A stretch of DNA of 64,000 nt. Source: Paramoeba atlantica (taxonomy: Eukaryota; Discosea). Made by a program: the position numbers and the translations under genes. The notes under the pieces are model-generated. The model worked only from the letters and a program-made list of their open reading frames with translations, did not search any database and was not told where the DNA came from. Location of the stretch: positions 868,001 to 932,000 of the forward strand of contig CDRNVI010000012.1 in assembly GCA_977017575.1 (NCBI GenBank), read 5' to 3'. Positions 1 through 8,286 of this stretch are shown here, one piece after another; position 1 is the first letter of the stretch, and each line of letters begins with the position of its first letter.

Positions 1-533
1 GCATGTACACCTTCGCCGACCGCGCCCACACCGACTGGGTCAACGCCGTGCGGTTCAGCCCCCGCGCGGAGAGCCCCTTCATCGTGAGCGCCGGGGCGGA
101 CCACCTGGTGAAGCTGTGGTCCGTGAACCCCTTCCGCCACGCCATGGACTTCGAGGGCCACGACGGGTACGTCAGCACCGTCGCGGTCTCCCCGGACGGG
201 TCGCTGTGCGCGAGTGGGGGGAAGGACGGGGTCACGATGCTGTGGGACCTCAGCACGGGGTCGCACCTGTACCAGCTCGAGGCCGGGGAGGTGATCCACG
301 CCCTCACGTTCTCCCCGAACCGGTACTGGCTGTGTGCCGCCACGGAGAGCTGTATTCGGATTTGGGATTTGGAGTCGAAGAAGGCCGTCGCGGAGCTTGC
401 CCCGCCCTGCCCCACGATGAGTCGTAAGGCACTGAAGCCGGAGTGTATCTCGTTGACGTGGTCCGCGGATGGCAACACGCTGTACACGGGACACACCGAC
501 AACACCATCCATGTCTTTGGGGTACGTGAGTGA
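1..533 (+). CDS. RACK1: RACK1 (Gbeta-like WD40 protein), C-terminal part, 5' cut by window
   Basis: The frame is open from base 1, and the ATG at base 3 is internal, because RACK1 is normally about 315 residues and only the last ~177 are here. Visible WD40 signatures include HTDWVNAVRFSP, VKLWSV, VAVSPDGSLCASGGKDG, LWDLSTG, SPNRYWLCAATES and IRIWDLESKK, ending with YTGHTDNTIHVF; these fit blades 4-7 of RACK1. RACK1 binds the 40S ribosomal head and serves as a signalling scaffold in the cytoplasm. The stretch is GC-rich, C-biased at the start and G-biased from about 180, like the other composition-switch blocks in this window. Identification is strong because the blade sequences are nearly diagnostic. 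Confidence 0.93.
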   Translation, partial: MYTFADRAHTDWVNAVRFSPRAESPFIVSAGADHLVKLWSVNPFRHAMDFEGHDGYVSTVAVSPDGSLCASGGKDGVTMLWDLSTGSHLYQLEAGEVIHALTFSPNRYWLCAATESCIRIWDLESKKAVAELAPPCPTMSRKALKPECISLTWSADGNTLYTGHTDNTIHVFGVRE

Positions 534-719
534 GAAGAAAGTAAATGTTGAGGTAAAGTCGAAGGGAGAAGTTTTAGGTGATAAAGTAAGCGAAGGAAGT
601 GGAAATAAAGGATGTTTGTCAGAAATCGTCGTTTGCGGAGTTTGAAATGGTATTGTTTCGTGTTGTAGTGGAAACTATCGTGTATGGTAAAATCTGTAAA
701 CTTCTTTTTGTTTGTAAGC

Positions 720-810
720 GACGCAGCGATTAATCCCTGCAGTGTCCCAGTTACTGATTCATACCCAGTACTTCATGGACCTGCAGTTTCATAGCTTGCG
801 GAGATTTATT
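720..810 (+). repeat. 91-bp perfect direct repeat, copy 1
   Basis: Every base matches 1614-1704 by direct reading. It lies upstream of a decayed copy of the orphan gene's 5' end, just as copy 2 lies upstream of the intact gene. The sequence around the repeat has diverged, so the perfect identity of this block is out of step with its surroundings. Confidence 0.95.
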
Positions 811-890
811 GATCAGCGGTTTATACATGTGTCTACTTTTCACGCTTCAAGAAGATTACATGGAGAAGTATACCATGACTAGTACTTTCG

Positions 891-1000
891 TTTGAACCCA
901 CCCATGTTGCGAGAAAGCAAGTGTGTGATGCTCGGCACTTGGGACCGCAGAGAGGATTTGATCTCACGAACGACTCTCCGGAGCGAGTGGACCTATCCCT
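891..1000 (+). pseudogene. Decayed duplicate of the 5' end of the orphan gene at 1849
   Basis: This stretch aligns with 1814-1932, the leader and first codons of the downstream gene, with many substitutions. The peptide LTNDSPERVD, read here in a shifted frame, matches FTSDSLERVD in the intact gene. The copy lacks about a dozen bases around the second gene's ATG, has a reading-frame shift relative to it, and stops where the retroelement-like fragment begins. It looks like a partial tandem duplication later interrupted. Confidence 0.7.
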
Positions 1001-1002
1001 TT

Positions 1003-1500
1003 CTATGATAATACGCATTTGTTTTTAAACCCAAAATCCCCGCCCAGTTCGCGAGCGCTATTGAAGGCATTTTCGAGGTCCGCCGCTGCTGTGACATCCT
1101 GTGGTCTGTCGCTGAAATGGTCGTGCACCTCATGGACGATGTGCTCAGACTGGGTGCTTCGGACCCCAAAATTATAGGCCTTGTAAAAAGGTGGGCAGGT
1201 GTTCATGCACCCTTTCGAGGGTGAGAAGACCTGCCACCTTCAAAAGCAGGCCTTCATGGCGATGGGGCGATATGTGAAATGATGTCCCGAGTGATTCGCT
1301 CAGTTTGGAGAACATCTGCAGTAAATAGTTCACTCAGAGAGGGTAGGGTCAAAATCGTCAGGATGCCATGAATAATTCGAGTAATGCAGTCCCGGTGGCC
1401 GTCCTCCATAAGGATTGAAACCAGCAGCTCTTTGGTGCTAAGCCAGACTTGGCCAGCTGCTTGATCCCCACTCAGTATTCCCTTGCCGTAATACGTAAGC
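1003..1500 (-). mobile_element. Decayed reverse-transcriptase fragment, family uncertain
   Basis: Reading the minus strand gives RPIAMKA near 1240, then FGVRSTQSEHIVHEV, then DLENAFNSA near 1050. This is the order of the RPIA, GV-x-GAE and D-x-x-NAFN motifs found in many non-LTR reverse transcriptases. Only a small part of the domain remains and it is broken several times, so it is a fossil. Assignment to a LINE-like family is by motif resemblance only; a tyrosine-recombinase or other retroelement cannot be excluded. It sits between the two halves of a local duplication. Confidence 0.55.
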
Positions 1501-1529
1501 TAGTAGTATAAACTACTGCACTCCCTAGC

Positions 1530-1564
1530 TATCTGTCACCAATTTTCGGAAAAGGTGACAGATA
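1530..1564. repeat. Hairpin, 11-bp perfect stem
   Basis: Bases 1530-1540 (tatctgtcacc) are the exact reverse complement of 1554-1564, and the 13-base loop contains a further short ttttc/gaaaa pairing. It lies just before copy 2 of the 91-bp repeat and may mark an end of the inserted element or a structured leader; function unknown. Confidence 0.75.
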
Positions 1565-1613
1565 ACTGAGTTTTTACCAATTCGTACTTCCTCTGCACTT
1601 CCAAAGTTGAAAT

Positions 1614-1704
1614 GACGCAGCGATTAATCCCTGCAGTGTCCCAGTTACTGATTCATACCCAGTACTTCATGGACCTGCAGTTTCATAGCTTGCGGAGATT
1701 TATT
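1614..1704 (+). repeat. 91-bp perfect direct repeat, copy 2
   Basis: This is identical to 720-810. It lies about 145 bases upstream of the ATG of the intact orphan gene, so it belongs to that gene's leader or promoter-proximal region. Confidence 0.95.
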
Positions 1705-1848
1705 AATCACACCCATAGGGTTTGTATCTACTGTAATTTGTATCTACTTTAATAATACATATCCTTTGTGTTATCCAAAACTCAACGAGGCATGACGTTC
1801 CTTACACTTTTCATTTGAACTCACCAATGCCACAAGAAGGCAAGTCCT

Positions 1849-2949
1849 ATGACTGCATGCGTGATGCTCCAAACATTAGACAACAGCGAGGACAGTGACT
1901 TCACGAGCGACTCACTCGAGCGGGTCGACGCTGTGCTGTACAGCACTACCGACACCTCCGAGCTCTTCGCGCAGGCCCGTTCACGGCCGTTCGAATGGGA
2001 AGCGACAAATGTACCGGAGGCCAATGCCCATCAACCTCTATGCTACGTGCGCTGGCTGCACGGTGGTGAGGGGTGGACCACCGATACAGTGGGACTACTG
2101 TCCGATGAGCAACGAGAACTCACGCGTCGAACCGACTTATGTTCCCATCGGGTCTCAAACAAGCGGCGTGATACGACTTCGTTTTCCCAGTGTCTGTTGA
2201 GATTTAAAAAATACTCCCCGGAGAGGGACAACGTGGAAAACCCAAAATGTGGAATTACTTCCGAATCCACCGCCGAGGAGCTTTCTCAGTATCAAGTGAC
2301 GCAGTGGGTACGTTCCAGGAAGTTACCAAGCGTGGACTCCGAGAACCGCGGTGCAATGTTTACTCCGCGACTCAACGGAGTCGATTTTTCCCCAACCGGG
2401 GAGATCTTGTTTCACTGCTCCACAGACTCCTTGTTGGACTTTCACACCTTGCCTTACCGTGACCTCCCCAAGGATGTGCGCCACACGCAAGAAAGTCAGA
2501 TTCTTTCACACATCCGAGACAGCGTCATTCAGACAGCCGTGACCCCGCGGTATCGCCTGGGACTGGAGCTTCTCCAGGGACGTTATGAGCGCTTTTGTCG
2601 TTTGCCACGTGATGTAGCGGATGCCTGCGCGGAGAGCTTAATTTCACAATATGACGCTTTTCCTACGCCAGAGTTCCTGTTGGGCTGTGCAGCCTCTGAA
2701 GGCATCGTGGAGGATTCTCCGGAACGTCTCAAGGGGGATAAACGAAGGAAAGTGAAAGCAAAAAGCGTCAAAAGAAATGGGTACAATGAACAAACAAGTT
2801 CCTATGACGCTGCATCAGCATTCGCCTTTTTGTCCCCACTTGATTTTAAGTTACCCGATGAGAGGTTAGCTCGGTACGATAAAAAGTGGAGCAATTTTTG
2901 TCGAACTCGCAGGCAACTTCCCGTAGGCAAGGACCTAATGAAGTTGTGA
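1849..2949 (+). CDS. Orphan protein, 366 aa
   Basis: I do not recognise this protein. It is hydrophilic, has no signal peptide or membrane segment, and has a basic patch (GDKRRKVKAKSVKR) near residue 290 that could be a nuclear localisation signal. A more regular region (residues ~180-270) includes FTPRLNGVDFSPTGEILF and a helical stretch around RYRLGLELLQGRYERFCRLP. The first region vaguely recalls a single WD-like strand pair but there is no repeat array. The ATG at 1849 is the first in this frame; an earlier ATG at 1827 is out of frame. A decayed copy of the start of this gene lies at about 891-1000. Confidence 0.6.
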   Translation: MTACVMLQTLDNSEDSDFTSDSLERVDAVLYSTTDTSELFAQARSRPFEWEATNVPEANAHQPLCYVRWLHGGEGWTTDTVGLLSDEQRELTRRTDLCSHRVSNKRRDTTSFSQCLLRFKKYSPERDNVENPKCGITSESTAEELSQYQVTQWVRSRKLPSVDSENRGAMFTPRLNGVDFSPTGEILFHCSTDSLLDFHTLPYRDLPKDVRHTQESQILSHIRDSVIQTAVTPRYRLGLELLQGRYERFCRLPRDVADACAESLISQYDAFPTPEFLLGCAASEGIVEDSPERLKGDKRRKVKAKSVKRNGYNEQTSSYDAASAFAFLSPLDFKLPDERLARYDKKWSNFCRTRRQLPVGKDLMKL

Positions 2950-3289
2950 AGTGTCCATTGCACGCACAATTAATATTGTTACCCTTTGCCTGACCCTCTC
3001 ACCTACAACACCCTCTCCATCACACTGCAGCTGTACCCTGAAATGCAGTGTATCATCCGAGGTCTTAATTTTTTGGTAAAAACCTTCCTCACACACCGAA
3101 AAATGACATCGTGCGTTTCGCTCTTAAAACCCTGGAATAGATTTTAACATCTGTGGTACACACGAAAATGTTAGCTTTAACAACCGATTTCTCCAGGACT
3201 TTACCTCACACATCCCTTTTCTCAACTTCTTTTTCTCAACTTCCCCACCTAAAAACCCTCTTTTTACCCCTTTCCCCTTTCTCCCCACC
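2950..3289. other. Intergenic gap with pyrimidine-rich leader
   Basis: This is a 340-base gap. The last ~80 bases are strongly C+T-rich and merge into the C-rich coding block that follows. No RNA gene or repeat is recognised. Confidence 0.5.
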
Positions 3290-3960
3290 ATGCCACCTCC
3301 CCACCACCCCCACCCCACCCTCTCCCCTTTTCTTCTCTTCCTCCTCCTCCTCCCCCTCCCCCCCCTCCCCTCCTCCGACCCCTCCGACGACCCCCCGTCC
3401 CTCTCCCTCTACCACGACCCCTACTCCAGCCCCCACACCTCCTTTGGGGCCTACACCCCCGACCCCTTGGCCTCCCCCTTCCACGACCCCCTCGACACCC
3501 ACCTACGCGAGAGCAACACCTCCTCCTCCCCCTACCCCCCCTCCTCCTCCCCCTACCCCCCATCGTACTCGTACTCGTCTTCCTCCCGTTCCTCCCCCCC
3601 TCACTTCCGTGCGGAGGACCCCACGGAGGAGCGTGACAGCGCCCACGAGTGGAACCTCGACGCGTGCTGCGCCTCCCTCCCGCGCCCCGTGCGCTGGCTG
3701 CTGTGCCCGCTCGCGCTGTTCTACTGCTGGGCGCGCTGGGACCGGGTCTGGTACAGCTGGTGGAACTACCCCGGGACGTACGGCACCCGGCCCGGGGGGG
3801 AGATCTACGACGGGCCGCGGCCCGATACGTGGGGCCCCGGGGCGGAGGTCCCGGATAGGACGGGGAGTGGGGCGGGGAGGGGAGGGGGGGAGAGGGGGGA
3901 GAAAGGGGGTGGGGGAGAGGGGGGGGAAGGGGGGGGGGGTGTATAGGGTAAGGGGAGGGC
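3240..3960. other. GC-rich block with C-to-G skew switch
   Basis: Direct counts: 3361-3420 has 40 C and 5 G; 3901-3960 has 1 C and 42 G. The switch is near 3650-3780, where both bases are common. The G-rich flank has runs able to form G-quadruplexes on the + strand. Confidence 0.9.
3290..3946 (+). CDS. Probable membrane protein with Pro/Ser-rich and Gly/Glu-rich ends, 218 aa
   Basis: The ATG at 3290 follows ccacc. The protein starts with a hydrophobic, signal-like stretch (residues 12-28), then a Pro/Ser/Tyr-rich segment of low complexity to residue ~110. A convincing core follows (residues ~118-175: HEWNLDACCASLPRPVRWLL, then CPLALFYCWARWDRVWYSWW), which has one or two membrane-facing aromatic segments. 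The end is almost only Gly/Glu/Arg. The frame choice rests on the core, because overlapping frames are also open in this C-rich DNA. The N-terminal composition follows extreme C excess and the C-terminal composition extreme G excess, so much of the protein may be shaped by DNA composition. Function unknown. Confidence 0.6.
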   Translation: MPPPHHPHPTLSPFLLFLLLLPLPPLPSSDPSDDPPSLSLYHDPYSSPHTSFGAYTPDPLASPFHDPLDTHLRESNTSSSPYPPSSSPYPPSYSYSSSSRSSPPHFRAEDPTEERDSAHEWNLDACCASLPRPVRWLLCPLALFYCWARWDRVWYSWWNYPGTYGTRPGGEIYDGPRPDTWGPGAEVPDRTGSGAGRGGGERGEKGGGGEGGEGGGGV

Positions 3961-4046
3961 GTGGGGAGGGGGAGGGGGGGAGGTACGGTACACCGCCGTC
4001 GTTTGCGAGATGGCCGACGCCGGAGATGGGGTGATGGGGGGAGGGA

Positions 4047-4071
4047 TGTGTGTGTGTGTGTGTGTGTGTGT
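4047..4071. repeat. (TG)n microsatellite
   Basis: This is about 12 uninterrupted TG units in the downstream flank of the membrane-protein gene, just after the G-rich arm of the skew block. Confidence 0.95.
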
Positions 4072-4191
4072 CGAGTTTAGGGCCAAGTTAGGGTTGATTG
4101 AAAAAGGAGAGGATAGGTGAAGGGGTATTGGGAAAGAGGTTTACAGGGAACTTGTAGAAAAGGTTTGATTTCTTGGAAATTTTAAGAATTC

Positions 4192-4212
4192 GTTTTTTTC
4201 TTTGCTACACAG
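4192..4212 (+). promoter_or_regulatory. Probable trans-splice acceptor for eEFSec
   Basis: A T-run followed by a short pyrimidine stretch and CAG ends 73 bases before the ATG at 4286. The arrangement (pyrimidine tract, AG, short leader, ATG) recurs upstream of many genes here. Trans-splicing is inferred from this pattern and the single-strand gene order; no spliced-leader gene is in view. Confidence 0.5.
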
Positions 4213-4285
4213 AGAAAAAGGGTATGTCGGAAAGAGGTCGAGCACTTCAGAGTTATGGACGTAAAAAAAGTAAGATGGAAAAGTA

Positions 4286-6061
4286 ATGCCGAAGCTGCAC
4301 AACATAAATGTGGGGATACTGGGTCACGTTGACAGTGGAAAGACCACGCTGGCGAAGGCTTTAAGCACTGTGAGTAGCACCGCATGCTTTGACAAACATC
4401 CCCAAAGTAAGGAGCGAGGTATAACTATCGACTTGGGATTTAGTTCTTTTTCCTTACCGCTTACGTGCTCGTCAGGCGATACAACGGACGGTGATCGCAT
4501 TCAATTTACCTTAGTAGATTGCCCAGGACACTCCAGCTTGATTCGCACGGTTGTCGGAGGTGCGAACATAATTGATTTTGCTCTCCTAATAATTGACATC
4601 ACGAAGGGATTGCAAGCTCAGAGTGCCGAGTGCATTCTTATCGCTGAAATACTCGAAATACCGCTTCTCGTGGTTTTAAACAAGACTGATTTGTTGCCGT
4701 CTGGCCCCGAAGGCGCGACGCGAATCAATCTTCTTCGGAAACGGTTGAAAAAGCAGTTCGAGTCCACGCGGTGGCCTAATGTAGAAATGGTACCAGTAGC
4801 GGCTCGTGTGAACAATGGGAACGTCTACCAGGTCGAAGAATTGAAAAAAAAGATGTATGAAATAGCGTATGCGATTCTGCTCGATAAAGGCAAGGCTTTT
4901 ACGCCTGGTGGGGAAGAAGCTTATCTTTCTAATAATTTGAGAGAGTTGGGAAATGACTTTGGTTTTTATATGTATGTGGATCACTGTTTCGCTTTGCAAG
5001 GGAAAGGGGTTATCCTCACAGGTACCGTGGTCAAGGGAAGACTTGCTGTCGGTGATACAATTGATATACCCGCCTTGGGGTACCAACGAAAAATTCGCTC
5101 GATGCAAGTTTTTCATCAGAATGTATCATTTGTGCACTCAGGAGACCGCGTTGCTATTTGTGTGTCAAACGTACCACCCGAAAAAATTGAGCGCGCCCTT
5201 GTGTGTGCACCGAACTCAACAAGCATATACTCAGCGGAGCGATTTATTGCCCGCGTTCGTCGGATACGATATTATAAAGCCGCACTTCACTCAAAACAAA
5301 TGATGTTATTATGTGTAGGGCACTCCACATGTTTGGCACGAGTACACTTCTTTTACTCTCAGGAAAAATGTTTTTCGCTGCAGAACAAGTATTGTTATCT
5401 TAGCCAACTTCCCGAAGACTCGTCAGTTAAGTTTGTCTCTTCAAAAGGTAGCGACAATGCTAGCGAGTGTACTTCTTACAGACCTCTCCGAAACGAAGAG
5501 GATCGGTATTGCTACTATGCCTTGATAGAGCTTGAGCATTCTCTAATCATGCCGCACAACGCTACAATTATAGGCATGGACCAGCAAGATGTGTTTGAAG
5601 GCGTCGGAAAGTGTCGCATTGCTTTGGAAGGAAAAGTGGTCTTTTCACTTACACAAGAGCGTCAAAAATTACTAAAAATAATGCGTTGGAAGTCATATGC
5701 GTTGACAATCGACCGTATAATCGATGAAAAGTCATGTGTCATACAAAATCCTGGACGCCGATTGATACATGCAGAGCACTCATGTACATACTTTCAACCG
5801 CCAGACTACCATCCTGATCCAAACTATCGGCTTATGGAACAATTGATATCCAAGAACATGCTAAATAACTCTCAAAAAATAACGGAGTCCTGTGATTTAC
5901 CTTTTTGTGGCACCCTGGGTGCAACTTTTGGAACCAAAGGAAAGATTAAGATCCAGTTTGCACATCCCGTCTTTGGAAAACGCGGCGCAAAGCATGAATA
6001 TCGGCACTACCAGATAATTTTACACAAGCAGGTTTGTGTTACTCCTGGGCATGCTAGCTAA
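4286..6061 (+). CDS. EEFSEC: Selenocysteine-specific translation elongation factor eEFSec
   Basis: This is a 591-residue GTPase that delivers Sec-tRNA to UGA codons on cytoplasmic ribosomes. The G domain is complete: GHVDSGKT (residues 13-20), the switch region with ERGITIDLGFSSF, DCPGHSSLIRTVVGGA, and NKTDLLP near residue 130. The order GITIDLGF plus GHSSLIRT is the SelB/eEFSec hallmark rather than eEF1A. A domain-II-like stretch (GKGVILTGTVVKGRLAVGD) follows, and the C-terminal extension reaches FGKRGAKHEYRHYQIILHK, as in eukaryotic eEFSec. The length is typical. The next gene downstream encodes a Sep15-family protein, a suggestive selenoprotein-pathway neighbour. An intact eEFSec implies that the organism decodes Sec. 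Confidence 0.95.
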   Translation: MPKLHNINVGILGHVDSGKTTLAKALSTVSSTACFDKHPQSKERGITIDLGFSSFSLPLTCSSGDTTDGDRIQFTLVDCPGHSSLIRTVVGGANIIDFALLIIDITKGLQAQSAECILIAEILEIPLLVVLNKTDLLPSGPEGATRINLLRKRLKKQFESTRWPNVEMVPVAARVNNGNVYQVEELKKKMYEIAYAILLDKGKAFTPGGEEAYLSNNLRELGNDFGFYMYVDHCFALQGKGVILTGTVVKGRLAVGDTIDIPALGYQRKIRSMQVFHQNVSFVHSGDRVAICVSNVPPEKIERALVCAPNSTSIYSAERFIARVRRIRYYKAALHSKQMMLLCVGHSTCLARVHFFYSQEKCFSLQNKYCYLSQLPEDSSVKFVSSKGSDNASECTSYRPLRNEEDRYCYYALIELEHSLIMPHNATIIGMDQQDVFEGVGKCRIALEGKVVFSLTQERQKLLKIMRWKSYALTIDRIIDEKSCVIQNPGRRLIHAEHSCTYFQPPDYHPDPNYRLMEQLISKNMLNNSQKITESCDLPFCGTLGATFGTKGKIKIQFAHPVFGKRGAKHEYRHYQIILHKQVCVTPGHAS

Positions 6062-6300
6062 CATTTTTCGATATAAAATTTTGACATTGCACATTATTTA
6101 AATTTGTACATGTCGAATCATTGCTTAAGCAATGTCTAAAAGTCAGAATGGATTGCATCTTTTGATTATATTTCGCAAATACCATAGTCAGGATTTTTTT
6201 GTAACGTAAACAGTATTTCGTTTGAACACATTTGTTTGAACTCTCAGATTATTTGCTTGCGATTTTAAAACGTAACGTGTAGCTTCATCTAGCACTCACA

Positions 6301-6828
6301 ATGAAAAAACTTATGTTCTGCATCATTTTTTTAGTCCGGCCGCTATTGGAATGTAGGGAACCAGTCAAGGAAACAAATTCCAAAATGTGGACTCCAGAGT
6401 ATTGTAAAAAACTTGGGTACCATTCAGCTCTCTTGAATTGTGCGACTTGTAACGTAGTGTTTGGCTCAGCAGAATTCAAAACAATATATGATGAGTGCAT
6501 GGAATGTTGCTACGATGATCGGGCGCCACTCCAAGCGTTACCCAACGTGTACACTAGGGTAAAATTTTATCTCCCTCAAAGAACATATGAATTCGTTCCC
6601 ACATACAGATCTCTCATCGACGAAAGGCTCCGTCCGAAATACAAAAATCAGATTGACATAATTTTTGAAGAGACCCCTCCGCGATTTTTACTATACAAAG
6701 AAAATGACTCTGTTGGAGACGCGTTTGATGCGTCGGAATGGTCTGTAGATACAATTTTTGATTTCTTAGCTGATCAGTTGGAGGTCTCGACCATGTTAAA
6801 CGGTGAAAATTCCAATGATGAATTGTAG
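6301..6828 (+). CDS. SELENOF/Sep15-like ER protein lacking the CxU redox motif
   Basis: This is a 175-residue protein with a signal peptide (residues 1-~19). The Cys-rich domain has cysteines at 35, 47, 50, 66, 69 and 70, matching the C, CxxC, CxxCC pattern of Sep15, the part known to bind UDP-glucose:glycoprotein glucosyltransferase. A thioredoxin-like domain follows, with a typical end (ASEWSVDTIFDFLADQLE). It finishes in SNDEL, a KDEL-type ER retention signal. Where Sep15 has CGU or CGC after the Cys-rich domain, this protein reads FYLPQR (about residues 89-94), so no Cys or Sec is present. It would be ER-luminal, probably in glycoprotein folding control, but not a thiol oxidoreductase by the usual mechanism. 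It sits 240 bases after eEFSec. Confidence 0.82.
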   Translation: MKKLMFCIIFLVRPLLECREPVKETNSKMWTPEYCKKLGYHSALLNCATCNVVFGSAEFKTIYDECMECCYDDRAPLQALPNVYTRVKFYLPQRTYEFVPTYRSLIDERLRPKYKNQIDIIFEETPPRFLLYKENDSVGDAFDASEWSVDTIFDFLADQLEVSTMLNGENSNDEL

Positions 6829-7591
6829 ATCAGGAAAATTCTCCCATTAGAATCTTTAAATATTGGTCCATGCTCTGGGGCTCCTTTTAGCGCATGAACT
6901 ACGAAACGTAGGATTCAAAAAGCGAAATCCGTCATCATTTCTCCTGGCCAATTCACTGGCCGCGCGAATCTGTTGCCAAATGTTGCAATGTTCGCGCGAA
7001 TCTGTTGCAATGTTCGGTTGATACTAACGACTACCAACCACGACAAGTTATTGGGGTAACGGGGCCGACTCATGTGCAACTTGGGTCGACTCTGTTGAGA
7101 GCGCATTGAAATCATTCAAATGATTATATGTATTTGAGTGGTGAAAAAAGAAGTAAGTTAGCTTAAATCATTATATTTTTGTAATTGTTTACGCTTTTCC
7201 AGAACAAAATTACGTAGCACATTATCAGCGCGTCCAATGCATTATCGTTGTTCTAGAGTTTCTCAACCCTGCTCCAAGAAGGCCTCGTTGATACTCGTCG
7301 GGTAGAGATGCCTCTCTACCTGAAAAGTGTCCCTCTGTTACTCTCTCAAGTTTCAAGACTTAGAGTCTAAGTCTTAGACAAGTACACAGAGTACAAAAAT
7401 TGATCACTTCAAATTTGCATAATTGAACACCTCATAGTTTTACCTCATAGTTTTATTCTCGATTCTGTGATCGTTTTTTTCTTCTTACGTTTCAGTTTTC
7501 TACCCCTTTTCACAACTGGGAGTTTTCTTTTGCTTTACACACAACTTTTGCTACTGTGCAATTATCACTTTACAATAACAAAGGTATTGCA
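6829..7591. other. Gap with short direct repeat and LRR gene leader
   Basis: This is a 760-base AT-rich gap. Near 6960-7015 the 15-mer gcgcgaatctgttgc occurs twice, part of an imperfect ~30-base tandem repeat. From about 7467 the sequence is pyrimidine-rich, forming the likely acceptor and leader of the LRR gene. I see no RNA gene. Confidence 0.55.
7471..7495 (+). promoter_or_regulatory. Probable trans-splice acceptor for LRR gene 1
   Basis: A T/C-rich tract ends in TTCAG at 7495, leaving a ~96-base leader before the ATG at 7592. Confidence 0.45.
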
Positions 7592-8248
7592 ATGTTTGCG
7601 AAAATCTTGCGATTGTCTTTTGCGACGTCAACTAGTCCAGTTTATACATCAGACACTCAGGCCCCTACCCGCTTAGCGAAGGTAAGAGGCACATTTTTAC
7701 CACAAGAATACCATTTAGTGCGGCTTATAGAAGGCATCGAGAACCAACATTCCTCATGGAATACTGGCACACCTGCATGCAAATGGCATGGAATACAATG
7801 CAATGAAGAAGGCGCAGTAATTTCTATTTCCTGGCTCTATGGCAACCTTTGCGGAGAGCTAAGTTGGAAGTATTTACCACCCACGTTATTCACTTTATCA
7901 CTTTATGACAATAAACTGTGCGGAAATGTGCCCTTCTCCTCGTTGCCGAAAAAGTTGGATCTAATTAATCTTAGCCAAAATCGCTTTTCTGGTGAGCCAA
8001 ATCTTCGGGATTTGCCCCCTTTACTAACTTATTTGGACATTGGATATAATCACTTCGAAGGGCACGTTGATCTTGATTCACTCCCTGTATCACTCACTGA
8101 TTTATATCTTGCATCAAACCAAGGGTTGGAAGGCATCTTAGATCTGGAAGGGAGAGTTAGCCATTTTTGTTACAGTGTTCTAGAAACTCACATCACAACT
8201 AGCAACGGAAAGTTGTGTGTCTACTCTGATGATGAGGCATCAGAGTAG
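7592..8248 (+). CDS. Short secreted leucine-rich-repeat protein 1
   Basis: This is a 218-residue protein from the first in-frame ATG. A weak signal-like N-terminus (MFAKILRLSF) leads to a conserved entry segment, LPQEYHLVRLIEGIENQ, then a plant-receptor-like N-cap (SWNTGTPACKWHGIQC, with V-ISISW after it). About four LRR units of ~24 residues follow, each starting with LP (LPPTLFTLSLYDNKLCG, LPKKLDLINLSQNRFSG, LPPLLTYLDIGYNHFEG, LPVSLTDLYLASN), and then a diverged Cys-containing end with an acidic tail. There is no kinase and no clear membrane anchor. It is one of six relatives in this window. A secreted or surface recognition role is inference from the domain type. Confidence 0.82.
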   Translation: MFAKILRLSFATSTSPVYTSDTQAPTRLAKVRGTFLPQEYHLVRLIEGIENQHSSWNTGTPACKWHGIQCNEEGAVISISWLYGNLCGELSWKYLPPTLFTLSLYDNKLCGNVPFSSLPKKLDLINLSQNRFSGEPNLRDLPPLLTYLDIGYNHFEGHVDLDSLPVSLTDLYLASNQGLEGILDLEGRVSHFCYSVLETHITTSNGKLCVYSDDEASE

Positions 8249-8286
8249 GTATTTTTTACATTTGCGTGCATTTTTAGGTCCGTATA

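Larger units (their letters stand above)
534..1848. other. Gene-poor gap with a duplicated block and retroelement fragment
   Basis: No intact gene is seen between RACK1 and the orphan at 1849. The gap holds a 91-bp perfect direct repeat (720-810 and 1614-1704), a diverged copy of the 5' end of the downstream gene (about 891-1000), a decayed reverse-transcriptase-like fragment on the minus strand (about 1003-1500) and a hairpin at 1530-1564. Bases 534-715 are AT-rich and hold nothing I recognise. Confidence 0.7.

Noticed and set aside
3153-4034. Longer open frame overlapping the membrane protein gene
   Set aside because: It yields only Pro/Thr/Ser then Arg/Gly-rich peptide with no folded core; the 3290 frame contains a convincing Trp/Cys-rich membrane-type core. 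C- and G-rich DNA lacks stops in several frames.
6301-6828. In-frame UGA as selenocysteine in the Sep15-like gene
   Set aside because: The frame has no TGA from ATG to the TAG stop, so this is not a selenoprotein as read here.
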